A DNA stretch of 64,000 bases, from NCBI GenBank assembly GCA_964525045.1, contig CAZGFD010000005.1, positions 124,001 through 188,000 of the forward strand. The letters are read 5' to 3'. Origin of the DNA: G020348185 sp964525045 (GTDB taxonomy: Bacteria > Nitrospirota > Nitrospiria > Nitrospirales > UBA8639). The notes below the pieces were generated by a model. That model was not told where the DNA came from and ran no database searches. It saw only the letters and a list, made by a program, of their open reading frames with translations. Position numbers and translations under genes: made by a program. Positions 18,213 through 28,822 of the stretch are shown here, piece by piece (within the stretch, counting starts at the first letter, position 1; each line of letters starts with the position of its first letter).

Positions 18213-20042
18213 ATGCCCTATCAACCTATTGAGAACTATGGATTAATTGGCAACATGCAGACGACCGCCTTGGTGGGGATGGATGGTTCGATTGATTGGT
18301 TTTGCTTTCCCCATTTCGATTCGCCCAGTGTGTTCGCTTCCATTCTTGATGACCATAAAGGGGGCCATTTCAAAATTTCCCCACATTGTGACGGTTTGAC
18401 CCATAAGCAATACTATTGGCCTGATACGAATGTGCTCGTCACTCGTTTTTTATCACCTGATGGCGTGGGACGAGTATTGGATTTCATGCCTGTGGGTTTC
18501 AAAAAATCGGATGCCCCTTGCAATGGAATAATTCGGCGAGTTCAGGCCATTCGTGGCACGATGGCCTTCCGACTCGAATGCCATCCCGCATTTAACTACG
18601 CTCGTGAAGGTCATACGACGAGGTTAATACCCGATGGGGCCATTTTCGAATCGGCCTCGCTCACACTTCGCCTTGGAGCCCAGGTTCCAGTTAAACAGGA
18701 ACGGAATGGGATTGTAGCCGAATTCGTGCTGAAAGAAGGAGAAGAGGCCGACTTCTCCCTGCAAACGATTGATCCAAGCCGCAAGAACCATTTGCCGTTT
18801 TCTGAAGGTCAAGCCGAGGAGCTATTTCGGCAGACAGTTGATTTCTGGCGCCGGTGGCTCTCGAAATGTACGTATACCGGACGCTGGAGAGAAATGGTTT
18901 ATCGGTCAGCGTTGGCTCTCAAACTGCTGACATTTGAACCGACAGGGGCCATCATCGCCGCTCCAACCTGCAGCCTTCCGGAGGGAATTGGCGGCACACG
19001 AAATTGGGATTATCGCTATACGTGGATCCGGGATGCAGCCTTCACCCTCTACGGGCTTCTCCGCATCGGCTTTACAGATGAAGCCGCAAAATTCATGAAT
19101 TGGCTGGAGGCGCGATGTCATGAACTGAACCCTGACGGGTCCCTTCAGATCATGTATGGCATTGACGGGCGGCACACCCTGACGGAAGACACCTTGGACC
19201 ATTTGCAGGGATATAAAGGCTCGCACCCGGTTCGGGTTGGCAATGGGGCTTACAACCAATTGCAATTAGATATCTATGGTGAGTTAATGGATTCCGTCTA
19301 TCTCTATAATAAATATGGAACACCAATCTCTTATGATCTGTGGAAACATTTACGTCGTCTGATCAATTGGGTGTGCGACAACTGGCAACACAGCGATGAA
19401 GGCTTATGGGAGGTCCGAGGGGGTAAACAGCAATTTGTCTATTCCAAGCTCATGTGTTGGGTCGCGGTAGACCGGGGGCTTCGACTGGCCGATAAACGCT
19501 CATTTCCGGCCGATCGGGATCGATGGTTGACCGTGCGTGACACAATCTATGAAGAAATCATGACTAAAGGTTGGGACTCGAAGCGGGAAGCATTTATCCA
19601 ACACTATGGCAATGATTCCCTGGACGCGGCTAATCTCATGATGTCGTTGGTCTTCTTTGTATCTCCCACTGACCCTCGAATGCTCAAAACCCTCGATGCC
19701 ATCAACCGATCACCCGAAGAAGGGGGATTGGTTTCCAATGGACTGGTCTACCGGTATAACATCGCAGAGACCGACGATGGCCTGGATGGAGAAGAAGGCA
19801 CCTTTAATATTTGTACATTCTGGCTGGTGGAAGCACTCACGCGGGCCGGAAGGGTTGACCGAGCCCGATTAGACGAGGCCAGGCTGTTATTTGAACAAAT
19901 GCTGGGATATGCCAATCACGTCGGGTTGTTTGCTGAGGAAACCGGCCATCACGGCGAAGCCCTCGGTAATTTCCCTCAAGGTTTTACCCATCTCGCTCTC
20001 ATTAGTTCCGCCTTTAATCTGGATCGTGCCTTGGGAAGATAA
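18213..20042 (+). CDS. GH15 glucoamylase/trehalase-like hydrolase
   Basis: The ATG at 18213 has AAGGAG 6 bases upstream; longer starts lack support. The 609-residue protein begins PIENYGLIGN and DGSIDWFCFPHFDSPSVFA, the usual opening of cytoplasmic GH15 proteins, then has the catalytic-domain signature GTRNWDYRYTWIRDA and the late EEGTFNICTFWLVEAL block containing the catalytic base region. GH15 enzymes release glucose from alpha-glucans or trehalose. No signal peptide, so it acts in the cytoplasm, on stored glycogen-type or osmolyte sugars. It follows the SigZ-like gene by 65 bp and might share its control. Confidence 0.9.
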   Translation: MPYQPIENYGLIGNMQTTALVGMDGSIDWFCFPHFDSPSVFASILDDHKGGHFKISPHCDGLTHKQYYWPDTNVLVTRFLSPDGVGRVLDFMPVGFKKSDAPCNGIIRRVQAIRGTMAFRLECHPAFNYAREGHTTRLIPDGAIFESASLTLRLGAQVPVKQERNGIVAEFVLKEGEEADFSLQTIDPSRKNHLPFSEGQAEELFRQTVDFWRRWLSKCTYTGRWREMVYRSALALKLLTFEPTGAIIAAPTCSLPEGIGGTRNWDYRYTWIRDAAFTLYGLLRIGFTDEAAKFMNWLEARCHELNPDGSLQIMYGIDGRHTLTEDTLDHLQGYKGSHPVRVGNGAYNQLQLDIYGELMDSVYLYNKYGTPISYDLWKHLRRLINWVCDNWQHSDEGLWEVRGGKQQFVYSKLMCWVAVDRGLRLADKRSFPADRDRWLTVRDTIYEEIMTKGWDSKREAFIQHYGNDSLDAANLMMSLVFFVSPTDPRMLKTLDAINRSPEEGGLVSNGLVYRYNIAETDDGLDGEEGTFNICTFWLVEALTRAGRVDRARLDEARLLFEQMLGYANHVGLFAEETGHHGEALGNFPQGFTHLALISSAFNLDRALGR

Positions 20043-20060
20043 CCCTCGAAGAAGGCCCAA

Positions 20061-21356
20061 CTACTCAAAGACCCTGAAGGGATCGGCAAACGCGGTAAGA
20101 TAGAAATTGACCCACGTTCGCTCCCCGTCGTTTCCAAAGGTCCCGCCTTGTTTTTCCTGTCTGTAAAAATTGTAATTCACGCCTCCGGAGAGCCAATCCA
20201 GGAACACCATGGTCAATCCCGCCCCTGCGCCAAACGCCAAAAGATCAAACTTATTACCGCTCAAAGAGACATTTCGAGCACCAGAGAATTGGGCATATCC
20301 GTTGAGTCGCTCGCCTAATGCATGAGAAAAAAGAAGGGTTCCCACCTGGGTGAGAGTCGCCCGATCCGCAAAGCCCTGTGCCAACCCGACCCCTTGAAGA
20401 TACCGTAAAGAGAGAAGTCCTCCCTCGAACTGTTGGCTGAGGCTGACATTGGCCAAAGCGCTAAGGGGATCATCCGGGATGAGATTAACTCCGATTCTGC
20501 CGTCCAAGACAAGAGAAGGGGTAAACAAGTGCGTTCCACCGACGGTAATCTGATTTTGAATAATCGTATCTGAAATGTTAGAGATGATGGGCTGTAAGGC
20601 ATACCGGACATTCCCGGTCGTGGTAGACGAACCCCACCATTGCCAGGTCCCCGACCCTTCCAACGTGTTAATGTTGGAGTCTGGAGTGACCTCATCCTGA
20701 TCGAGAAACACCGTATTCAGATTCCGGTAAAAGCCCCCGAAATTAATTTTCTTGGTCAATGGATATCGAAGGGTAGCCCCTGCAAGGGAACGGAGAGTAT
20801 TCGTCCGGTTAATCTGAATTCCAAAGTTTCCGACCCCTGGTACTCCGGAGACATTCCCTCCAACGCCCGACACACCGGGATTCAATCCCGTTGTCCCTGT
20901 TCCGGTCAATCCTCCAACACCGGGATTCAACTCGGTTGCATCGGTCTGGTCGAATTCTCCAAATGCGTCCATGGACGGGGTAAAGGTCAAGTTCGCAATT
21001 AGACGAAGCTCCAAACCATCAACATTTTTCCTGATCCACGGCACGTCAAGGAAGGAGGCCACATTTTGAATAAACCGGTTATCGCCGGTGGAATCTGGAA
21101 ATATTTGGCCAACGCCTTTATACCGAAGACCAAATATCGTATCAGCAGTGATATTCTCAAAGCCTATGGAGGGAGTGAGGGAGACTCCCATGACCTCCTT
21201 TTTCCCGGTCTGGGAAAAGGAGAGGTTGTCGGTGTAGATCCCGCCGGTCGAAAAACTTGATGTGAAGACGCTTTCTCCGTTTGCAGAACTCTGAAAATTC
21301 ACGCTACAAAATATCACTCCAACAGTCACAAGGACCGCTTGAATCAGTTTAGTCAT
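20061..21356 (-). CDS. Outer-membrane beta-barrel protein
   Basis: The 431-residue product has a signal peptide (cut near SSANGES) and alternating amphipathic strands ending in a C-terminal aromatic-rich strand (TWVNFYLTAFADPFRVF), as outer-membrane barrels do. Around residues 140-180 there is a Gly/Pro/Thr-rich insert in which LNPGV occurs twice and related GVSG, VPGVG words recur; this is probably a flexible surface loop. I cannot name a transport substrate. It ends 18 bp from the convergent GH15 gene. Confidence 0.7.
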   Translation of the reverse strand: MTKLIQAVLVTVGVIFCSVNFQSSANGESVFTSSFSTGGIYTDNLSFSQTGKKEVMGVSLTPSIGFENITADTIFGLRYKGVGQIFPDSTGDNRFIQNVASFLDVPWIRKNVDGLELRLIANLTFTPSMDAFGEFDQTDATELNPGVGGLTGTGTTGLNPGVSGVGGNVSGVPGVGNFGIQINRTNTLRSLAGATLRYPLTKKINFGGFYRNLNTVFLDQDEVTPDSNINTLEGSGTWQWWGSSTTTGNVRYALQPIISNISDTIIQNQITVGGTHLFTPSLVLDGRIGVNLIPDDPLSALANVSLSQQFEGGLLSLRYLQGVGLAQGFADRATLTQVGTLLFSHALGERLNGYAQFSGARNVSLSGNKFDLLAFGAGAGLTMVFLDWLSGGVNYNFYRQEKQGGTFGNDGERTWVNFYLTAFADPFRVFE

Positions 21357-21557
21357 TAAGGGTCCTCTTCATGATAATTTTCTATCCATCATAGACATAT
21401 TATAGATAAGTGTATAACAATTAATCCTTAGGTCAATATAAGGAACGCCACCCACGGAATCAGTGACGCCCATTGGGAATTCCCAGGAAACAATGAATGA
21501 ACAACTCTTAACGAAAGACTCTGACGGGTAGCGAATGGTGTCCCATTTGATCAGAAC

Positions 21558-24074
21558 TTACTCTTCCGTTTTCAAGACGGTTTTTCTGGCCGGACCCAGG
21601 GGTTTGGCGATTATCAATAAGGCCGGCAACAAGGTCAAATTACTCAAGAGCGCCAACACCATGGCCAGGCCCGTCAACAATCCAAAGTAAATGGTGGGAA
21701 TAAATTTCGAAAAGGCCAGAATCGAAAAACCCACGGTAATGGTCATGGCCGTATAGTAAATAGCACGCCCGATGCTCCCATGGCAGGCATACACGGTCTC
21801 CATATAATGGCCATATTGCTGGAACTCGACTTGAAACCGGTGTATGTAATGAATAGCATGGTCAACCGCAATCCCTATAGTAATCGCCGCAATGGTAATG
21901 GTCATCACATCCAAGGGAATTCCAAACCACCCCATGAACCCAAGGACCAAACATGCCGCGAGCATATTGGGGATAATTGCCAGGACGGCGAGAGACACAC
22001 TGCGAAACAACATCAGAAACATTCCCAAGATACTGACAAAGACGAACCCCAATGTCAGTATTTGTGAAGAATACAGGCTTTGCAACAAGTTATTATATAA
22101 GACCGCCATCCCGGTCAAATGGACGTTCCTTTCGTGAAGACCAAAGTCTTGTACCAAATGTCGCCGAATCTTTTGAAGAAGGTGCTGGCGTTTCAAATTC
22201 GGCACTGATTCAATTAATCGCATCGTTAATCGGGTTTGATTGGCATCGTCCGATAAATATGGCCGTATTAAGACTGTCTGTACGGCTTCCGGTATGTTCT
22301 TCTTGATGACTGCCAACTCATAATCTTCCGGTAGTCGCCCACCGTTCAATTGCTTGAGTACCTTCATGCCTGTGGCTATAGACAGAACCTTCCCCACTTC
22401 AGGAAGTCCTTCAAGATAGTCATGAATTTCCTCTACCCTTGTGAGCATTTCGTTATTAAACCAATAATTGTAATCCTGGGATTCTTCTTCCTCCGCGAAT
22501 GGATCATCAAAGGGATCCTCCACACTATTGAACTCCTCAAGCGATGCAAAGAATTCAGGAGCGGGGTCAATCACGATATCCAACGGAATGGTCCCTCCCA
22601 ACTGGTTATCAATGAGTTCCATCCCCCTGTAGATTTCCGTAGAACTTTTGAAGTGATCGATAAACCGATTGTCGACTTCTAATTGAGGAATGCCCATGAT
22701 GCCGACAATCGCCAATATGGCAGAGACAAGGAAAATTTTTGTTGCATGATTTTGTGCAAGCGATGCGATCCGCAACGTAAATGATTGGGTTGGATCAACT
22801 CCATATTTGACATCTTCCTTAGACATAAGGGCCAAGACGGAGGGGAAAAAAATGAAATTGAGCACAAAGGCCAACATAATCCCGATCGTCATGATCCAAC
22901 CAAAATCTATCACCGGCCGAATATCGCTGACGACAAGAGAACAAAAGGCCACGATGGTCGTGATGGCCGTATAGAAGCAAGGCTCGGCCATGACTCGCAT
23001 CGTATCGGACACCAAGGTGTGTTGAGTGGCCTCAGGTCGTTCCACCGCTAAAATCCGATACCGCACAATAAGATGGATAGTGATGGACATGGTGATAATC
23101 AGTAACAAGGAAATAAAATTGGATGAAATGACCGTGACACGCCAATCCACATACCCGAGGAACCCGACCATGACACTCACGGTCATAATACAGCACCCCA
23201 TTGGGAGAAGGATCCAACGCAGCTTTCGAAAAAAATAGGCCAGCGAAAGAATGAGAAATGCCATGACCCCTAACCCAAAGACGGTAATATCCTGCTCAAT
23301 AAAGCTGATCATGTCTGAGACAATCATGGTAACGCCACCCAAATACATTTGGGCATGAGCACGGTGGCCATCCATAATTTCCCGAACTTTCCTGATCGTC
23401 TCGCGGCTTCGGTCAAGTATCGTAGAATGGTACTCATTAAAATCTTCCGTGACTCGGGCAAACCGTAATACTTCCTCCCGAGTCAAACCTGAGGATTTCT
23501 TCTTTTCCTTGAGCTGGTTCCGCGTTTGAAGAAGCGACTGATACTGCTCATCTCTCTTGAACGTCACCATCAGCGCGGTGGTTTTCCCGTCGTTGCTTAC
23601 CAGATTATTCTGATAAATTGGGCTTTCCCGAAGTTCCCGTCTGGCCAACTCTTTATCAATTCCCGGAGTTTCAAGAGTACGGACCCTATCCTCATCTGCC
23701 AGTTCCGAGAGCGTGACTTTCGGACTGTTCACAAGGGGCACATCTAAAATAGTGGTCACCGACTCAACTCGGTTTAGGGTTGACAATTCGTCACGCAGGG
23801 ATTTCAAGTCGGACAGGGAGGCTGGCGAGAGGAGGTCTGAAAAGGGAGTATAGGTAATAATCAAAAAATCATCAGAGCCATAGAGGTTTTTGATAACACG
23901 GTAATATCGAAAATCCTCATCATTTTCTAAAATTAAGGATTCCGAGGATGCATCAAGCTTAAACTCGTTTACATGGAAAGAAAAAAATCCCACGAGGAGA
24001 AAAAGGATCCCAATCGGGATGAAGGGTCTTTCAATAACGATCTGGTGATAATATTTTAAAAACGAGTTTTTCAT
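21558..24074 (-). CDS. RND/MMPL-family exporter
   Basis: The 838-residue protein has the RND two-half layout: an N-terminal helix, a periplasmic loop beginning with the SSESLILENDEDF segment, five to six helices with sterol-sensing-like spacing, then a second loop and helices ending LLIIAKPLG. The YGSDDFLIITY motif after the first loop is typical of the MMPL-like subgroup that moves lipids or hydrophobic molecules to the outer membrane. No periplasmic adaptor or outer-membrane channel gene is adjacent. A barrel gene lies downstream on the same strand about 200 bp away and may belong to the same transcription unit. Confidence 0.85.
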   Translation of the reverse strand: MKNSFLKYYHQIVIERPFIPIGILFLLVGFFSFHVNEFKLDASSESLILENDEDFRYYRVIKNLYGSDDFLIITYTPFSDLLSPASLSDLKSLRDELSTLNRVESVTTILDVPLVNSPKVTLSELADEDRVRTLETPGIDKELARRELRESPIYQNNLVSNDGKTTALMVTFKRDEQYQSLLQTRNQLKEKKKSSGLTREEVLRFARVTEDFNEYHSTILDRSRETIRKVREIMDGHRAHAQMYLGGVTMIVSDMISFIEQDITVFGLGVMAFLILSLAYFFRKLRWILLPMGCCIMTVSVMVGFLGYVDWRVTVISSNFISLLLIITMSITIHLIVRYRILAVERPEATQHTLVSDTMRVMAEPCFYTAITTIVAFCSLVVSDIRPVIDFGWIMTIGIMLAFVLNFIFFPSVLALMSKEDVKYGVDPTQSFTLRIASLAQNHATKIFLVSAILAIVGIMGIPQLEVDNRFIDHFKSSTEIYRGMELIDNQLGGTIPLDIVIDPAPEFFASLEEFNSVEDPFDDPFAEEEESQDYNYWFNNEMLTRVEEIHDYLEGLPEVGKVLSIATGMKVLKQLNGGRLPEDYELAVIKKNIPEAVQTVLIRPYLSDDANQTRLTMRLIESVPNLKRQHLLQKIRRHLVQDFGLHERNVHLTGMAVLYNNLLQSLYSSQILTLGFVFVSILGMFLMLFRSVSLAVLAIIPNMLAACLVLGFMGWFGIPLDVMTITIAAITIGIAVDHAIHYIHRFQVEFQQYGHYMETVYACHGSIGRAIYYTAMTITVGFSILAFSKFIPTIYFGLLTGLAMVLALLSNLTLLPALLIIAKPLGPARKTVLKTEE

Positions 24075-24412
24075 GACAACTTACGGTAAGAAGACACACC
24101 ATACTTCGCCGAACAAAAAGAGGAAACCATTTTCACTTTTCTAGTGATTCCGGTCTGGAAAGGAGGCAATTCTTAATGGCGGAAAGGGGATGTGTAGGCA
24201 AAGTTCCAGCAATTACGGATAAAAAACTCAACGGAGTTCTGCATCACCAAACGTCTGAGCACCTTTTGATTGCAGATTACCCGATAGGTTGAATTAACAC
24301 ATTTACGTGGATTGCACCAGACCTTTATTCCTGAATGCCATTCGAAAATCAATCAAGAATACGTACAATTTGGGGTTCCCTGGTGAAACTTACCAGGTTG
24401 CTCTGGATTGAA
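24075..24412. other. Intergenic stretch, nothing recognised
   Basis: About 340 bp between two minus-strand genes. It must hold the promoter of the RND gene, but I see no convincing hexamers, repeat or small frame. Confidence 0.3.
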
Positions 24413-26089
24413 TCAAAGCCGCGAAGCGGTCAACGAAATATCCGCATCGGCCCACACTTCATTAAACAGTTGTTGAGCCTTTTCAGCCTCAGCAATCTTC
24501 CCTCTGGCGCGTAGAGCCTGGACCAACCCAAACAGGGACCATCCGCTCTGGGGATGGTAATGAAGATCTTCCCGGTACACTTGCTCAGCCTCTGCAGGCT
24601 TTCCTGCTTTCAATAATACCGCCCCCAATACCTGACGAGGAGGAAGGTACCAATCTTTGGGCTCGGTATAGTTCAACTCATCTTCCAATTGGATGGCTCT
24701 TTTCAAATGGGTGATCGCCGTATCATAATCATCGCGTTCCGCAGCAATTTCACTTTCTAGAATCGCTTGGGCGATTTTCAAAATCGGCGGCACCTCATTC
24801 AGAGAAATCGTGAGATGGGCAATTCTTGGATCAGAAATGGTCTTATTGAGTTCACCCAGTTCCACTTGCGCCTGCTCAATTTTGCCTTGCCTGACAAAAG
24901 CCAGCCCACGGGCATAGTGCCAGATTCCTCTCGGATACACCAAGTCGGCAGGTGGTTCTGGTTCCTGGAGAACTTTCTCCCATTGTCCAAAGAGTGCTTC
25001 GGTGTAGAGGGGGATTAACCAAAAATGTTGGAGGGTTCCAGCAAATCCGGGATCCCTCATGGCTTCAGGATTGACTTGGGCGGCTGTCTCTCGCGCGGCC
25101 TGCATGGCCAACCTCTGTTGCCCTGTTTTAATAGCCGCTGCCCACAAAAAATGATAATTGTGCGGGACGTAGGCTGAAGTATAAATGCTGTCAACATGCG
25201 AATGGCTTAAATAATGCTGGTCAACCTTGACTGCCTGCTGATTCGCAACCGCCGCGTCCCGATACCGTCCGACTCGGATATAAATATGAGCAGGCATATG
25301 AACCAGGTGCCCTGACCCGGGAACCAAGGTGGCAAGCCGTTTGGCACTAGGAAGGGCCTTTTCAGGATGGGGCGATGCCTCGATCGCATGAATGTAAAGA
25401 TGGTTCGCCAGGGGATTATTCGGGGATTTGTCCAAAATCCCCTCCAATGTAGTCACAATTTCGGCTGTCCAGGGCTGGGCCTCACCATTTTTTGTCCAAA
25501 AATCCCATGGATGTAAGTCCATGAGAGCTTCAGCGAAAAGCGAGCCAATCACTACATCATCCGGAAACCGCTGATAGACCGTTCGCATCGCCTGGGCATA
25601 AGCCTCATCAAGATGTGTTCGATCTTTTACCACCTTCTTGGCATATCGCTTTCCTAAGGCCTTTATAAGTCCCATTTCCTTCTCCGTGGATTTTTTCGAT
25701 AGCGATTGGGCCTTTTGAACGGCCGAATACGCTTGAGGAACTGCGGAATCACTCATCGGGGCGTTGATGTTGGGTCCCAACACCAGGGCTTCTCCCCAAT
25801 AACACATGGCGCATGCAGGATCCTGTCGAGCGGCCTCCCGAAACGATCGTGCGGCCTCCGCATGATTAAATCCGTAAGACAAGACAAGCCCTTGATCGAA
25901 ATAGCGTTGAGCCAGGGGAACGGTAGTGGAAATTGGATATGTGTACTCCCCCAAATTTTCCTGGATCGGAACGGCTTCTTCACGCGCATGAGCCTTTTCT
26001 GAGCGGGGTATTCCATCATTCAACAACAGTGGCAATCCGAAGAAGACCAAACAACCGACTAGCCGTTTTTTGGACACTATTCTTATCAT
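24413..26089 (-). CDS. TPR-containing secreted protein
   Basis: GAGGAGG stands about 8 bases before the ATG. The 558-residue product has a signal peptide (cut near KAHA) and TPR-like helical repeats: AQRYFDQGLVLSYGFNHAEAARSF, DPACAMCYWGEALVLGPNIN, HLYIHAIEASPHPEKAL, then C-terminal units. The YFDQGLxLxYGFNHxEA opening and the HMPAHIYIRVG block are conserved in a family of TPR proteins of many environmental bacteria; their role is not defined. It stands alone between the RND exporter and rmuC. Confidence 0.75.
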   Translation of the reverse strand: MIRIVSKKRLVGCLVFFGLPLLLNDGIPRSEKAHAREEAVPIQENLGEYTYPISTTVPLAQRYFDQGLVLSYGFNHAEAARSFREAARQDPACAMCYWGEALVLGPNINAPMSDSAVPQAYSAVQKAQSLSKKSTEKEMGLIKALGKRYAKKVVKDRTHLDEAYAQAMRTVYQRFPDDVVIGSLFAEALMDLHPWDFWTKNGEAQPWTAEIVTTLEGILDKSPNNPLANHLYIHAIEASPHPEKALPSAKRLATLVPGSGHLVHMPAHIYIRVGRYRDAAVANQQAVKVDQHYLSHSHVDSIYTSAYVPHNYHFLWAAAIKTGQQRLAMQAARETAAQVNPEAMRDPGFAGTLQHFWLIPLYTEALFGQWEKVLQEPEPPADLVYPRGIWHYARGLAFVRQGKIEQAQVELGELNKTISDPRIAHLTISLNEVPPILKIAQAILESEIAAERDDYDTAITHLKRAIQLEDELNYTEPKDWYLPPRQVLGAVLLKAGKPAEAEQVYREDLHYHPQSGWSLFGLVQALRARGKIAEAEKAQQLFNEVWADADISLTASRL

Positions 26090-26309
26090 GGTTCTACTCC
26101 TCCTCTATCCGCTGAAAGTGACTTATTGTAACAATTCCGAATGGGTTGTCCAGTTCCTCCTTCAAACTGGATAAAACCTCCCATATATGCTAATTGATGA
26201 ATGATCTAACATTAAGGATAGTGAATGGTTTCTCATAATCCTTTAAAATATTCAAAAGACTTTTCCACAGTTCCGAGGATGAATACCGACAGGATAGAAC
26301 AAATCGGTC

Positions 26310-27656
26310 ATGCCTGAATGGTCCCTCATTCTTGTTAGTTTACTCATAGGTGCCCTCTTTGGCTGGCTCATCGGATATTCGAGAGCCAAAGCGAACACAG
26401 CCGCAGCTGAATCTCTTACGCAAGAGCTTCGCCTTCAACTTGAATCGCTTCAATCACAATTGGATCAACTGCGAGAACTATTCAGGAAAATAGAAGCGGA
26501 AAAAATTGAAGCAGAGACCAAATTCATGGCGGCGGAAAAAAGTCTTGTCGCTCAGCAGGCTCTTCTCGAAGAGGCGAAAACGACGCTTTCGGACACCTTT
26601 AAATCTCTGGCTGCTGAAGCCTTAGCCGGAAATAATGCCGGATTTCTGACGTTAGCAGAACAAAAGTTTAAAGCCTTAAAAGAAGAAGCCTCTGCCGATC
26701 TCCAACAGCGAAAAGTATCCATTGAAGCCCTGATTCAACCTTTAACCCAAACTCTCACGACTTACCAAAAAGAAACCAAGGAGCTGGAAGACAAACGACT
26801 TCGCGAGGTAAGCGCGGTAGGCGAACAATTGCAATCCTTGGCCTCCGGGCAATTGAAGCTTCAAGCGGAGACGGCCAAATTGGTCAATGCCCTCCGATCT
26901 CCCCAAGTTCGAGGTCGTTGGGGAGAAATCGCCCTCAGGAAAACAGCGGAATTAGCCGGCATGTCTCCTCATTGCGATTTCATCGAGCAAGAAAGCGTCG
27001 ACACGACCTCTGGACGCCAGCGACCGGATATGGTGGTCAAACTGCCGGCCGGGAGAGAAGTGGTCGTAGACTCAAAGGTTTCCCTTTCGGCGTATCTGGA
27101 AGCTCTTGAAGCCAACACCGATGAAGAACGAGAAGCGGCCCTCACCCGCCACGCAGCTCAAGTGAAGCAACATGTGAACAAGCTCGCGTCAAAGGACTAT
27201 TGGGAACAATTCAAATCAGCTCCCGAGTTTGTCGTATTATTCATTCCCAATGATTCTTTTCTTGCTGCCGCAGCTGATAAAGACCCCTCCCTTGTTGAAT
27301 TTGCGCTGGGGAGAAAAATCGTGATTGCGACGCCCACGACGTTCATCGCTTTACTGAGAGCCATCGCGTATGGATGGCGACAAGAACAAGTCGCTGACAA
27401 CGCTCAGCGCATTTGTACATTGGGGCAAAAACTTTCTGAACGTATGGGCACTTTGGCGGACCATCTCATCAAAGTCGGCGGGTCTTTAGGCAAAGCCGTC
27501 GAGTCCTATAACGCGGCTGTCGCCTCCCTTGAGAGTCGTGTCCTTCCCTCGGCAAGAGAATTTAAGCAACTCGGGGCCGGAGGGAAGAAAGAGATCGAGG
27601 AATTGCAAGTGATTGAACAACAGCCGCGGGAACCAACTCAACCGGAGAACCCCTAA
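26310..27656 (+). CDS. rmuC: DNA recombination protein RmuC homologue
   Basis: A 448-residue protein with an N-terminal membrane anchor (LILVSLLIGALFGWLIGY), a long coiled coil (about residues 35-190) and the RmuC domain signature: LVNALRSPQVRGRWGEIALRK, VDSKVSLSAYLEAL, VVLFIPNDSFLAAA and ATPTTFIALLRAIAYGWRQE. RmuC limits certain short-inverted-repeat rearrangements and has a predicted PD-(D/E)XK nuclease-like core. Length fits the family. A dehydrogenase gene follows 57 bp later in the same direction. Confidence 0.9.
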   Translation: MPEWSLILVSLLIGALFGWLIGYSRAKANTAAAESLTQELRLQLESLQSQLDQLRELFRKIEAEKIEAETKFMAAEKSLVAQQALLEEAKTTLSDTFKSLAAEALAGNNAGFLTLAEQKFKALKEEASADLQQRKVSIEALIQPLTQTLTTYQKETKELEDKRLREVSAVGEQLQSLASGQLKLQAETAKLVNALRSPQVRGRWGEIALRKTAELAGMSPHCDFIEQESVDTTSGRQRPDMVVKLPAGREVVVDSKVSLSAYLEALEANTDEEREAALTRHAAQVKQHVNKLASKDYWEQFKSAPEFVVLFIPNDSFLAAAADKDPSLVEFALGRKIVIATPTTFIALLRAIAYGWRQEQVADNAQRICTLGQKLSERMGTLADHLIKVGGSLGKAVESYNAAVASLESRVLPSAREFKQLGAGGKKEIEELQVIEQQPREPTQPENP

Positions 27657-27713
27657 AACGTCTCTGATTCGCTCTTCCCTTGGCAACCTCATTCTTGAGC
27701 CGGAGCCTTCATC

Positions 27714-28715
27714 ATGAAAGCCATGATATTGGAACACGATGCGGAAGTAGGGATGAACCCTCTGGCCCTTAAAGAACTGGCAGATCCTATTCCAGGTCCC
27801 GGCCAAGTGCGTGTCAAAGTGTTAGTCTGTGGGGTCTGTCGAACAGACCTTCATGTTGTCGAAGGCGATCTGCCCCCTGTGATCCGTCCTATCATACCAG
27901 GACACGAAACCGTAGGAATTGTGGATCGTGTTGGTCAAGGAGTCCGGTCCCTTAAAGAAGGGGATCGAGTGGGGATAGCCTGGCTTCAACAGACCTGCGG
28001 GCATTGCGAATTTTGTATTACCGGTCGGGAAAATTTATGTGGGAAGGCTACCTTTACCGGCTACCATGTCCACGGCGGATATTCGGAATATGCACTGGTA
28101 TCCGAAACCTGGGCCTATCCGATCCCTTCAACATTTAACAATGAAGAAGCGGCCCCGCTCCTCTGCGCCGGCATCATTGGCTATCGGGCTCTCCGCCGAA
28201 GTCAGATCAAACCGGGGCAACGCCTTGGCCTATATGGGTTTGGGGGATCGGCTCACATCACTATTCAAGTCGCCCGCCATTGGGGCTGCTCAGTCTATGT
28301 CAGTTCTCTCCGTGAAGAACATCGCCGGCTCGCAACACAATTAGGGGCGACATGGGTTGGAGGAGCGGCAGAGAGCCCTCCTGAAACCTTGCATGGAGCT
28401 ATTCTCTTTGCTCCCGTGGGAGAATTAGTTCCTCCTGCCCTGCAAGCCTTGGAAAAAGGCGGAACCTTAGCCCTTGCCGGCATTTATATGACCGATATCC
28501 CCCCTTTGAATTATGATCGAGATTTATTTCAGGAACGGACTCTTCAGAGCGTGACAGCCAACACCAGGCAAGATGGCCTGAATCTTCTTGAGGAAGCGGC
28601 GGCCATTCCCATTCGACCTCATACCCAATCTTTCAAATTAGAAGAGGCCAATGCCGCTCTCCAACAACTCAAGGCCGGTACCATTCAGGGGGCCGGAGTC
28701 CTTGCCATATCCTAA
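27714..28715 (+). CDS. Zinc-dependent alcohol dehydrogenase
   Basis: A 333-residue medium-chain dehydrogenase. The catalytic zinc site is CGVCRTDLHVVEG with PGHETVG (Cys, His-Glu), and the structural zinc loop CGHCEFCITGRENLC has all four Cys. The nucleotide site is LYGFGGSAH rather than the usual GxGxxG, keeping three glycines. The family converts primary alcohols and aldehydes with NAD(P). Neighbours do not fix the substrate. Confidence 0.85.
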   Translation: MKAMILEHDAEVGMNPLALKELADPIPGPGQVRVKVLVCGVCRTDLHVVEGDLPPVIRPIIPGHETVGIVDRVGQGVRSLKEGDRVGIAWLQQTCGHCEFCITGRENLCGKATFTGYHVHGGYSEYALVSETWAYPIPSTFNNEEAAPLLCAGIIGYRALRRSQIKPGQRLGLYGFGGSAHITIQVARHWGCSVYVSSLREEHRRLATQLGATWVGGAAESPPETLHGAILFAPVGELVPPALQALEKGGTLALAGIYMTDIPPLNYDRDLFQERTLQSVTANTRQDGLNLLEEAAAIPIRPHTQSFKLEEANAALQQLKAGTIQGAGVLAIS

Positions 28716-28822
28716 TCATACCCCCATAGACCTAGCGGCAATTCTAGGTTATTCTATCTAATAGGCCCTATTGAGATAGGATCGGGATTCGCCACGGATT
28801 GACTCTCATCAAGGAGGTCAAA

